Source: CALBJU01 sp965247125
GTDB lineage: Bacteria > Bacteroidota > Rhodothermia > Rhodothermales > UBA10348
DNA length: 64,000 nucleotides
NCBI GenBank assembly: GCA_965247125.1
Contig: CBDFGO010000002.1
Span: 186,001 to 250,000 of the forward strand
Direction: 5' to 3'
Of this stretch, positions 42,985-50,304 are shown one piece after another. The translations under genes and the position numbers were made by a program. Numbering within the stretch: position 1 is the stretch's first letter; each line of letters starts with the position of its first letter. Below the pieces are notes generated by a model. That model had not been told where the DNA came from and did not search any database. It saw only the letters and a list, made by a program, of their open reading frames with translations.

Positions 42985-44421
42985 ATGTCCGACCTTTTCG
43001 ATAAGATCGTTTCGCTTTCGAAACGTCGCGGATTCATTTTTCAGTCTTCCGAGATCTACGGCGGGCTAGCGGCCACCTATGATTACGGACCACTGGGCGT
43101 AGAACTCAAGCGGAATGTGACCCAGCGCTGGTGGAATTCGATGGTTTATCAGCACCATAATGTATCAGGCCTCGACGCAGCGATCCTGATGCATCCGACC
43201 ACGTGGAAGGCCTCTGGACACGTAGATGCGTTCAATGACCCGCTGATCGATGACAAGACCTCCAAAAAACGTTATCGGGCCGATCAGCTCATCGAGGAGT
43301 ACGTAGAGCGGCTCAGGCGCAAGGGAAAGGAAGAAAAAGCAGATGGTGTATATGAACGCCTGGTCGAGGCGCTCAATGCCGATGACATGGCTGGTGCTCT
43401 CTATGCACTCATCATGGAGGAGGAGATCCGATCCCCCGATTCCGGCGTTTTCGACTGGACAGAAGTGCGTCAGTTCAATCTGATGTTCGATACCCACGTT
43501 GGACCGGTAAGCAACGGAGAGAACAAAATTTATCTGCGCCCGGAAACGGCTCAAGGCATCTTTGTCAACTTCCATAATGTCCGGGAGACGGGTCGCCATC
43601 AGGTTCCGTTTGGAATCGCACAGATTGGGAAGGCGTTTCGAAATGAAATTGTAGCGCGACAGTTCATATTCCGGATGCGGGAATTCGAGCAGATGGAAAT
43701 GCAGTATTTCGTCAAGCCCGGTACTCAGATGGAGGCGTTCGAATCCTGGCGAGAAAAAAGGATGCAGTGGCACATTGAGAACGGTGTGCGGCCTTCGAAA
43801 CTGCGCTGGCACGAACACGAGAAGCTGGCCCACTACGCGGACGCTGCGTTCGACATTCAATACGAATTCCCCATCGGATGGCAGGAGATCGAAGGCGTTC
43901 ACAGTCGCACCGATTTTGATTTACAGGCGCATCAGGAGCACTCGGGTAAAAAGCTCGAGTATTTCGATCCTCAAACCAATGAAAAATATCTGCCGTACGT
44001 CGTGGAGACTTCGGCAGGACTGGACCGGACAGTTTTGACCCTTCTCTGTGAAGCATATCGGGAAGAAGAACTGGAAGGGGATACGCGTACTCTGATGAAG
44101 TTTCATCCGAAACTGGCCCCCATAACGGTCGCGCTCTTTCCGCTGGTCAAGAAAAATGGAATGCCAGAATTGGCCCATACAATTGAGGAAGGTCTAAAAG
44201 AGCACTTTAACGCCTTCTATGACGAGAAAGGGGCTATTGGGCGCCGATATCGCAGGATGGACGAAGTCGGAACGCCGTTCTGTATCACCGTAGATGGTGA
44301 ATCTCAAGAAGATCAATCCGTGACCATCCGAAATCGCGACACGATGAACCAGGATCGCATTCCTCTGGACAACGTGCGCACGTATCTCTTCGATCAGATT
44401 GCAGGATGGAAAGCTGAGTAG
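42985..44421 (+). CDS. glyQS: Glycyl-tRNA synthetase, dimeric class II type
   Basis: A 478-residue class II aminoacyl-tRNA synthetase of the single-chain (alpha-2) type. It begins DKIVSLSKRRGFIFQSSEIYGG; motif 2 lies around GIAQIGKAFRNEI and motif 3 around VVETSAGLDRTVLTLL, and the anticodon-binding domain fills the C-terminus (APITVALFPLVKK). It charges tRNA-Gly. Length is typical. It runs convergent with the arsC-like gene. Confidence 0.96.
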   Translation: MSDLFDKIVSLSKRRGFIFQSSEIYGGLAATYDYGPLGVELKRNVTQRWWNSMVYQHHNVSGLDAAILMHPTTWKASGHVDAFNDPLIDDKTSKKRYRADQLIEEYVERLRRKGKEEKADGVYERLVEALNADDMAGALYALIMEEEIRSPDSGVFDWTEVRQFNLMFDTHVGPVSNGENKIYLRPETAQGIFVNFHNVRETGRHQVPFGIAQIGKAFRNEIVARQFIFRMREFEQMEMQYFVKPGTQMEAFESWREKRMQWHIENGVRPSKLRWHEHEKLAHYADAAFDIQYEFPIGWQEIEGVHSRTDFDLQAHQEHSGKKLEYFDPQTNEKYLPYVVETSAGLDRTVLTLLCEAYREEELEGDTRTLMKFHPKLAPITVALFPLVKKNGMPELAHTIEEGLKEHFNAFYDEKGAIGRRYRRMDEVGTPFCITVDGESQEDQSVTIRNRDTMNQDRIPLDNVRTYLFDQIAGWKAE

Positions 44422-44443
44422 ATCTCGATCCAGTGGGCGCGCC

Positions 44444-44473
44444 ATAGTGGACGCACGCAGATAGTGGACGCAC
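44444..44473. repeat. Short direct repeat, period 17
   Basis: ATAGTGGACGCAC occurs at 44444-44456 and again at 44461-44473, separated by GCAG, between the convergent glyQS and arsC stops. Confidence 0.9.
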
Positions 44474-44475
44474 AC

Positions 44476-44886
44476 TTAGCGAAATGTCGCTTCCAGCCAG
44501 CTCATTATCTCATCCCGTGATTTTCGGTACGCTGTCGTGCGCTCCTCCATGGTGCCGTCCTGTGTAGAAGGATCGAAGAAGCTCTGGTGGAAGGTCTCTT
44601 CGCCCCCAAGCACGTGGGGACACTTTTCGCGCGCATCGTCGCTGACCGTAACGACGCACTCAGCGCCGAGTCCTCCGAGTTGATCGATCGTCTTCGAAGA
44701 TTGTCCGCCAGCGTCAATACCCAATTCTTCCAGCACCGTGAGCACCTCGGGCCTGACACCCCTGGCCACCGTACCCGCGCTGAAAACTTCAAATTGATCT
44801 CCGAACAGGTGTCGCATCAAGCCCTCTGCCAACTGCGATCGGGAGCTGTTATGAGTACACAGGAACAGAATCTTCTTTTTTTGCAC
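44476..44886 (-). CDS. arsC: Arsenate reductase / low-molecular-weight tyrosine phosphatase family (ArsC)
   Basis: A 136-residue protein of the thioredoxin-coupled arsenate reductase fold. The phosphate loop CTHNSSRS starts at Cys-10 and the acid loop is SFFDPS. In the classical enzyme the disulfide relay uses Cys-10, Cys-82 and Cys-89; here position 82 is Ser (VVTVSDDAREKCP) while Cys-89 is kept and an extra Cys-77 is present. So it may reduce arsenate by a changed relay, use another thiol donor, or act only as a phosphatase. No ars operon genes are beside it. Confidence 0.82.
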   Translation of the reverse strand: MQKKKILFLCTHNSSRSQLAEGLMRHLFGDQFEVFSAGTVARGVRPEVLTVLEELGIDAGGQSSKTIDQLGGLGAECVVTVSDDAREKCPHVLGGEETFHQSFFDPSTQDGTMEERTTAYRKSRDEIMSWLEATFR

Positions 44887-45019
44887 GGGATTCCTGCTGG
44901 TGGAATGCGAGGCCCTGTTTCATCAGGGAGATCGGCAAAATAGCGAAAGATCGAATGGGCACGCATGTGGAGACTGGAACGTTCTAGGCGGCACGGAATA
45001 GGACCCAATCACTCCAGAT

Positions 45020-46045
45020 TTGCCCCAATATTCAAGTCAGTCAGTCGTTTCCGTGGAAGCCGGACCTGAATACGATCTCCTCGTTGGGTATGTCAATCGC
45101 TCGATTGACCCCACCCTAGATCTTTATACCGAAATAGATCGGTTGAAGGTCGAGAGAAATGCCATTCTTCTGGCCCATTATTATCAGGAACCGGCAATTC
45201 AGGATATCGCTGACTACGTAGGCGATTCACTGGGTCTGGCCCGCCAGGCAGCCGACACTGATGCGGAAATCATCGTTTTTGCCGGCGTCCATTTCATGGC
45301 GGAAACTGCGAAAATTATCAATCCGTCGAAAAAGGTCCTGCTCCCGGATCTGAACGCTGGCTGCTCTCTCGCAGATGCCTGTCCTGCGGACGAGTTCGCT
45401 CGTTTCAAGGAGCAGCATCCCGATCACATCGTCGTGTCATACATCAATTGTTCTGCGGCTACCAAGGCTCAGAGCGACGTCATCTGCACCTCTTCCAATG
45501 CAGAACACATTGTGAGGCAGTTTCCAGAGGATCAACCGATCATATTTGCCCCCGACAAGAACCTGGGGGGCTATCTGAACAGAAAACTGGGCCGCAATAT
45601 GGTCCTGTGGGACGGAGTTTGCATCGTGCATCAGACGTTCAGCGAACAAAAACTCGTCCGATTGAAGGTCCGCTACCCCGGTGTGCCCGTCCTCGCGCAT
45701 CCGGAGTGTGACGAACCTGTGCTGCGCCAGGCAGATTTTGTAGGATCCACGAGTCAAATAAGGCGATTTGCCGTGGAAGAGCCCTTCGATACGTTCATCA
45801 TCGCCACGGAGGAGGGAATTCTTTACCAGATGCAGAAAGACTCCCCGTCGAAGACGTTCATTCCGGCTCCTCCGGAGGGAGGCTGCAATTGCAGTCAGTG
45901 CCCCCACATGCGTCTCAATACGATTGAAAAATTGTACTTGTGCCTGAAGTATGAAGCGCCGGAGATCAAAATGGACGAACAGATTCGCGTCAAAGCGCTG
46001 GCTCCGCTCGAGAAAATGATGGAAATGAGTTTGGCGATTGTCTGA
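45020..46045 (+). CDS. nadA: Quinolinate synthase
   Basis: A 341-residue enzyme that condenses iminoaspartate with dihydroxyacetone phosphate to quinolinate in NAD synthesis. NAILLAHYYQEPAIQDIADYVGDSL is the family start. The three 4Fe-4S cysteines fit Cys in LLPDLNAGCSLADACPADE, Cys in WDGVCIVHQ and Cys in the GGCNCSQCPHM cluster. The start is not ATG: TTG at 45020 or GTG at 45053. No nadB or nadC lies in the window. Confidence 0.94.
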   Translation: MPQYSSQSVVSVEAGPEYDLLVGYVNRSIDPTLDLYTEIDRLKVERNAILLAHYYQEPAIQDIADYVGDSLGLARQAADTDAEIIVFAGVHFMAETAKIINPSKKVLLPDLNAGCSLADACPADEFARFKEQHPDHIVVSYINCSAATKAQSDVICTSSNAEHIVRQFPEDQPIIFAPDKNLGGYLNRKLGRNMVLWDGVCIVHQTFSEQKLVRLKVRYPGVPVLAHPECDEPVLRQADFVGSTSQIRRFAVEEPFDTFIIATEEGILYQMQKDSPSKTFIPAPPEGGCNCSQCPHMRLNTIEKLYLCLKYEAPEIKMDEQIRVKALAPLEKMMEMSLAIV

Positions 46046-46078
46046 ACTAGGTCAAAATCGCAACTAGGTCAAAATCGC
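46045..46078. repeat. Perfect tandem duplication of 17 bases at the nadA 3' end
   Basis: AACTAGGTCAAAATCGC occurs at 46045-46061 and again at 46062-46078 without a gap. It begins at the last base of the nadA stop, and the second copy contains the stop codon of the convergent outer-membrane protein gene (46069-46071). Confidence 0.95.
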
Positions 46079-47442
46079 ACTCTCAGACCCATTAATGGGT
46101 CAAATCGTCGCTGAATACTGTAGCCCTTGGAGTCTGGTGTGCCCGTGACTCGCAGGTAAGTGTAGTGCGCATCAAATTGCACCCAGAAGGAGGAGTACAC
46201 GCGATAGGCGAATTCGAATCTCATCCTGTTCTCCTCACCCAGTTCCCCCAGAAGGGACAAGAATCCTTTCAATCCCCTCCGGTCCTGTCCCACTGCGAGT
46301 GTGAATCGCGGGGCGCGAAAAAACAGCCGAAGGTGATACTCGCTGAGCTTCTGCGCGCCGTGATACCTCATGAAGGCGTACCAGAACTCGAAGCGCTCGA
46401 AAACCAGGACACGAAGCTCCGTGTTGATCGACTTGCCCCTCTCGATATCTCGTAAAGCTACGTCCACGGGCGGCCCGTTCTGATTTTTCAGAATCCTCGA
46501 CTGCATATTGCTGACACCATAGAAACTTCCAAAATACCCCGGCAGGAAATCCGAGCTGTTGTACTGAAGGGCCAGACGCAGGTGGACTCGAGCCAGATCA
46601 ATAAAATTATTATTCTCCAGATCGGCACCGATCAAGATTCCCTGGCCGAAACTCTTCAGTTGAGCGAAACTTGCGAAGGGGATGAAGTCAAATCCTCCAT
46701 TGTTGAATGCGACATATCGAATATCGAACTCGACACCTCGAAAGTGATCTCCACTTTCAAGCGTAACGTCGCGATCCTGCATCATTGAAACTCCGACGGT
46801 GAGGGCGTGCAAGTTCGAAGAGTTTTTTCGAAACGGCGACACGGACAATCGGGCGCCAATCAGACCGGGTCTGGATATATCTGCCGAGATGGTTTCAAGC
46901 GCAACATATCTTCCATCGAATCTGGCTTCCAGGCCAAGGGTCCTTTCATCCCAACTGGCCTCCGTGGATAAAAAATTGACAAGGTATCCGTTCCCCAGCC
47001 GCGCTCTATCAAGGGGACCAATCCGGACGTAGGCGCCGCCTCGAGCAGGGCGATACCGGGCAAATTCAACAACCCTCAGAAGGTCGTACAATTCGTCGCT
47101 GTCCGGTTCGTACGCGCCGTACAAACCTGCCCGAAAAGTAGAAGAGAGGCGAAACGAGCTGTTGGCTCGGTAGGAAGACCATTCGAGCAGACCCGCCGTT
47201 CTCCATTGAGGACCGATAAGGGAAAAACCACCGGCCGTCTGAAATTCCGAATAGGACTCCCACCAGGCGACGTTTGACTGCTCTTCCGGATCATCCACAG
47301 AGCCAAAGAGCGATCGCTGCGCATGCAGGTCAGACGCGCGCGACAAAGTCAGAATCGACACTACAACCAGTACCCACACGGCTCGCTGTCGAGACCGTAT
47401 TGGATCGACCGCAGGACAGTTGCCTCGTCCCAGTCTGTGCAT
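46069..47442 (-). CDS. Predicted outer-membrane beta-barrel protein of unknown function
   Basis: A 457-residue protein with an N-terminal hydrophobic segment (AVWVLVVVSILTLSRASDLHA, a signal peptide after a basic region) followed by many alternating-hydrophobic strands rich in aromatic residues, ending in LMGLRVRF with a terminal Phe, as in barrel proteins inserted by the Bam machinery. I recognise no enzymatic motif. It is convergent with nadA and its last codon lies in a tandem duplication. The role could be in transport or as a structural surface protein. Confidence 0.72.
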   Translation of the reverse strand: MHRLGRGNCPAVDPIRSRQRAVWVLVVVSILTLSRASDLHAQRSLFGSVDDPEEQSNVAWWESYSEFQTAGGFSLIGPQWRTAGLLEWSSYRANSSFRLSSTFRAGLYGAYEPDSDELYDLLRVVEFARYRPARGGAYVRIGPLDRARLGNGYLVNFLSTEASWDERTLGLEARFDGRYVALETISADISRPGLIGARLSVSPFRKNSSNLHALTVGVSMMQDRDVTLESGDHFRGVEFDIRYVAFNNGGFDFIPFASFAQLKSFGQGILIGADLENNNFIDLARVHLRLALQYNSSDFLPGYFGSFYGVSNMQSRILKNQNGPPVDVALRDIERGKSINTELRVLVFERFEFWYAFMRYHGAQKLSEYHLRLFFRAPRFTLAVGQDRRGLKGFLSLLGELGEENRMRFEFAYRVYSSFWVQFDAHYTYLRVTGTPDSKGYSIQRRFDPLMGLRVRF

Positions 47443-47583
47443 TGCGCGTAGTGAGGATGGTTGGAAAAACTATATAGGTTGAGTAAAAATACATCTCCGA
47501 GACGAGATCCCGGCACCCCAAGCCGTTCCGAGTGTTAGAGCGTCCCCATTCCTTCGTCACATCGTTCGTGGATTCGAAGTTTT

Positions 47584-48216
47584 ATGCAGCTCGATGCCCT
47601 TCCCCTGTTTCCCCTGGAGATTGTACTCTACCCGGACGAAGTGCTACCGCTTCACATTTTTGAAGGCAAGTACATAGATCTGATCTCTGACTGTCTCAAG
47701 CAGAAGGCTCCCTTCGGTATCGTGCTTGTCACTGATGGCAAACTGAAAGAAATAGGATGCACCGCCAGCATCAGCAAAGTCACCGAATCCTTCGAAGATG
47801 GTCGAAAAAACGTGATTGTCACGGGACTGGAAAGATTTCGAATTACCCACGTCTATCATAACAGGACCTATCTGACGGCCGACTTCGAAACCGTGATTGA
47901 TCAGAAAGGGCAATCCGAAAAGGAGTCGATCGAGCGGCTGATAGCGCAGCACATCAAGCTCTTGGAGCTGGCGGGTCGTACGCCATCCCCGTCACTCTAT
48001 GAGGATCGAAATCGTCTGTCATATTTTATCGCGCACAATGCCGGTCTGACGTTGGAACAGAAGCAGAACGTGCTGGAGAACAATGCGGAATCTTCGAGGA
48101 TAAGATTCTTGATCGATCACCTGGAGCGGTTCATTCCTGCCGTCGAAGAAGCAGAATCGATGCGAAAACAGGTACGCACCAACGGGCATTTCAAAGATTT
48201 CCCGCCCGATTCTTGA
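47584..48216 (+). CDS. Lon-protease substrate-binding (LON N-terminal) domain protein
   Basis: A 210-residue protein made up of the LON substrate-binding domain alone: LPLFPLEIVLYPDEVLPLHIFE and FGIVLV near the N-terminus, then a helical part (~115-205). The ATPase and protease domains of Lon are absent. Stand-alone versions are common in bacteria and their function is unknown. It opens a run of plus-strand genes; the PAS sensor begins 23 bases later. Confidence 0.88.
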   Translation: MQLDALPLFPLEIVLYPDEVLPLHIFEGKYIDLISDCLKQKAPFGIVLVTDGKLKEIGCTASISKVTESFEDGRKNVIVTGLERFRITHVYHNRTYLTADFETVIDQKGQSEKESIERLIAQHIKLLELAGRTPSPSLYEDRNRLSYFIAHNAGLTLEQKQNVLENNAESSRIRFLIDHLERFIPAVEEAESMRKQVRTNGHFKDFPPDS

Positions 48217-48239
48217 ATCATATGGCATGAAAATTGGGG

Positions 48240-49883
48240 ATGTTCGGGTATGCGATAATCTATTCAGGATTACTACCCGTGACACGAACCTCAGCCGTTC
48301 GACTTGGCATTCCTTTGCGACAGCTTACGTCGCGCATATTATTCCCCTTCGGGTCTCTGTTGCTCGTTGTGACCATTCTATTATCCGCTTTTGAGTACAA
48401 CAGGCTCAACAACGAAGCGTGGATGGAGCAGCAAGCAACCGCTCGAGCCATTTTTGAGACCAGCGCAGTGGTCAATCCTGGTCGCAACGGACTCGCGATA
48501 GTAAGCCAAAACAGGGGTTACGAGCGTGTATGGGTGCTCAGTGCCACCGGGGACATCATGGCTTCCAACCGCGCGGATGACATTGGGCAACGCCTCGACG
48601 AACGATGGTGGACTATGCTCGATGGCAAGGGCTCGGGAATGATTCAGGAGCGTGTACGATTCGGTGAGCAACGACTTGTAATGACGGCCCTTCACAATGC
48701 GGAACTGGGACGGTGGGTAGTCATCGTGGCCCGGTCAAATTCAATCTGGATGAGGGGCGTGTGGTATCTCGGAATCATTCTCGGCATGAGTCTCATCCTG
48801 TGGGTATTGGTGGCAACTCTCGTTGGCGTCACATTAAAACAAAAAATTTCCGGTCCCCTTCGGAAACTGGATGACCGGACGATTGAGCTGGTCCGGGGAC
48901 ACTCCGTTTCCGAAGCAGCCCTGGATCGACTATGGGCGGAGACCGCTCCAGCATTGGGTGGTCATGCAGATTGCGTCGTCGACCTGGCACGTCGCCTTCA
49001 ATCGAGAGAACTGCTTCTGGCTGAAACTGATTTCCGCTTCCGAAGCGTATTTGATGCGATGCCCGCAATGGCGCTGATTCGAGATTCGGATTCACTCATC
49101 GTTGATTGCAATCGAGCGCTGGCAGAAAGACTCGACGCAGAAAAGCAGTGGATCACGGGCCGGAATGTTTCGCTGATGACGGGAATCTTGCCCGTAACGA
49201 TGCTTGAAAAATGGTTTTCTCACGCGGACTCACCCAAAGTTGGCGTCAGCCGAATGGAAGTTTTTCCTTCAGAGGTGGATGAGATTTCGGAGCCACTGGC
49301 CGTCAGTATTTATCCTCTGAGGCACCGCGGTAAATCGGCTCATGTGATAATCGCCGAGAAGTTGCTGGACGTTTCCGATCTGAATCTTCCATCTGCTCAG
49401 ACTGAAATTGATCTTGAGCACGGGTTGGCATCCGCTAACGGGCACTCAGGTGACGGCTCACCCGTCGATATCGATGCGGTAGCGGGGGCATCAACGTCCA
49501 GCGATGATTTGCTGAGCGGCGTCCTCAAAGCAACCGGGCAATTTGTTGTGGTATTTGACGAAAAGGCAGAACTGGTCTTCTGGTCTCCAGCGGCCCGAAT
49601 GATCACGGGAGTGGACACAGATTCTGTGAGCGATATGAAATTGTTTACCCAGAAGGTATTTCCGAATCGCGAGGAGCGAAAATTGTTCAAGTCGTGGATT
49701 GATGGGGCGCCCGAAAAAAGGAGTCAGGAGTTGAAGATCCGGACCACGGCTGGTAGCGTCTCGAGCAGGTGGTATGCGTCTGAAATCGATCTTCAGGGCC
49801 GTGGATCGGTCGGCGTACTCTGGGCCACGCTCGATGTGAGCGTTACGCATAACTCCCCTAATACCGGGGAACCGGTTACCTGA
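48240..49883 (+). CDS. Membrane PAS-domain sensor protein without kinase domain
   Basis: A ~547-residue protein: first membrane helix ~30-50 (FPFGSLLLVVTILLSAFEY), an extracytoplasmic sensor of ~120 residues, second helix ~170-195 (GVWYLGIILGMSLILWVLVATLVG), a HAMP-like link (KISGPLRKLDDRTIEL), a PAS domain ~260-370 (FRSVFDAMPAMALIRDSDSLIVDCNRA), a low-complexity linker, and a second PAS ~430-540 (GQFVVVFDEKAELVFWSPAARMITG). No histidine-kinase, GGDEF or methyl-accepting domain follows. The next gene encodes only a DHp helix pair. Start choice (TTG 48234, ATG 48240 or GTG 48279) is uncertain. Confidence 0.8.
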   Translation: MFGYAIIYSGLLPVTRTSAVRLGIPLRQLTSRILFPFGSLLLVVTILLSAFEYNRLNNEAWMEQQATARAIFETSAVVNPGRNGLAIVSQNRGYERVWVLSATGDIMASNRADDIGQRLDERWWTMLDGKGSGMIQERVRFGEQRLVMTALHNAELGRWVVIVARSNSIWMRGVWYLGIILGMSLILWVLVATLVGVTLKQKISGPLRKLDDRTIELVRGHSVSEAALDRLWAETAPALGGHADCVVDLARRLQSRELLLAETDFRFRSVFDAMPAMALIRDSDSLIVDCNRALAERLDAEKQWITGRNVSLMTGILPVTMLEKWFSHADSPKVGVSRMEVFPSEVDEISEPLAVSIYPLRHRGKSAHVIIAEKLLDVSDLNLPSAQTEIDLEHGLASANGHSGDGSPVDIDAVAGASTSSDDLLSGVLKATGQFVVVFDEKAELVFWSPAARMITGVDTDSVSDMKLFTQKVFPNREERKLFKSWIDGAPEKRSQELKIRTTAGSVSSRWYASEIDLQGRGSVGVLWATLDVSVTHNSPNTGEPVT

Positions 49884-49889
49884 GTACGG

Positions 49890-49921
49890 TATTCATAGGA
49901 CACGATATTCTTAGGACGCGA
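49890..49921 (+). repeat. Imperfect 16-base tandem duplication carrying the ribosome-binding site
   Basis: TATTCATAGGACACGA (49890-49905) is followed directly by TATTCTTAGGACGCGA (49906-49921), 14 of 16 bases the same. Each copy has TAGGA, a possible Shine-Dalgarno core; the second is properly placed for the ATG at 49921. Confidence 0.85.
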
Positions 49922-50208
49922 TGACGGAAATCGAGCAATCCATAATAAAAGACCTGCAGGAGAAGCTGGAGAGCATTCGCCGCGATCTTTCGAAGGTGCA
50001 TCATGACGCGAACAACCCGTTGTCAGTTATTTCCGGCAATGTAGAGCTGCTCGGAGAGCTCGCCAGAGCGCTGGGGACCGAGAATGAGTTTAATGGTCCT
50101 CTCGAAGACATGGTGAAAGCGATTGGGCTTTTATCTGAAAATATTGATCGTTTGATTGTCGTCAGAAAAAAACTGACGGACCTGGCCGAACAACTCTCCG
50201 ATTCATAG
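49921..50208 (+). CDS. Stand-alone histidine-kinase DHp (HisKA-like) protein
   Basis: A 95-residue, all-helical protein. The segment VHHDANNPLSVISGNVELL matches the H-box of histidine-kinase dimerisation/phosphoacceptor domains (typically HELNNPLAIISG), with the candidate phospho-histidine at His-22 or His-23. A second helix (~55-92) would complete the DHp hairpin. There is no ATP-binding domain in this protein, nor in the PAS sensor upstream, and only 96 bases remain before porU. I infer either a histidine phosphotransfer protein, a kinase scaffold completed in trans, or an inhibitor of another kinase. Confidence 0.72.
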   Translation: MTEIEQSIIKDLQEKLESIRRDLSKVHHDANNPLSVISGNVELLGELARALGTENEFNGPLEDMVKAIGLLSENIDRLIVVRKKLTDLAEQLSDS

Positions 50209-50248
50209 ATCGCTGGAAACCATATAGCTTCAACTGATACGAATCGAA

Positions 50249-50276
50249 GAACACCGCCGCCATTTTGATGGTGTTC
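50249..50276 (+). other. Inverted repeat ahead of porU
   Basis: GAACACC (50249-50255) and GGTGTTC (50270-50276) form a 7-bp perfect stem with a 14-base loop, 28 bases before the porU ATG. No T run follows; it may tune porU expression or be chance. Confidence 0.4.
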
Positions 50277-50304
50277 TCCTTCAGCCACTTAGCTTATTCA
50301 GGTC

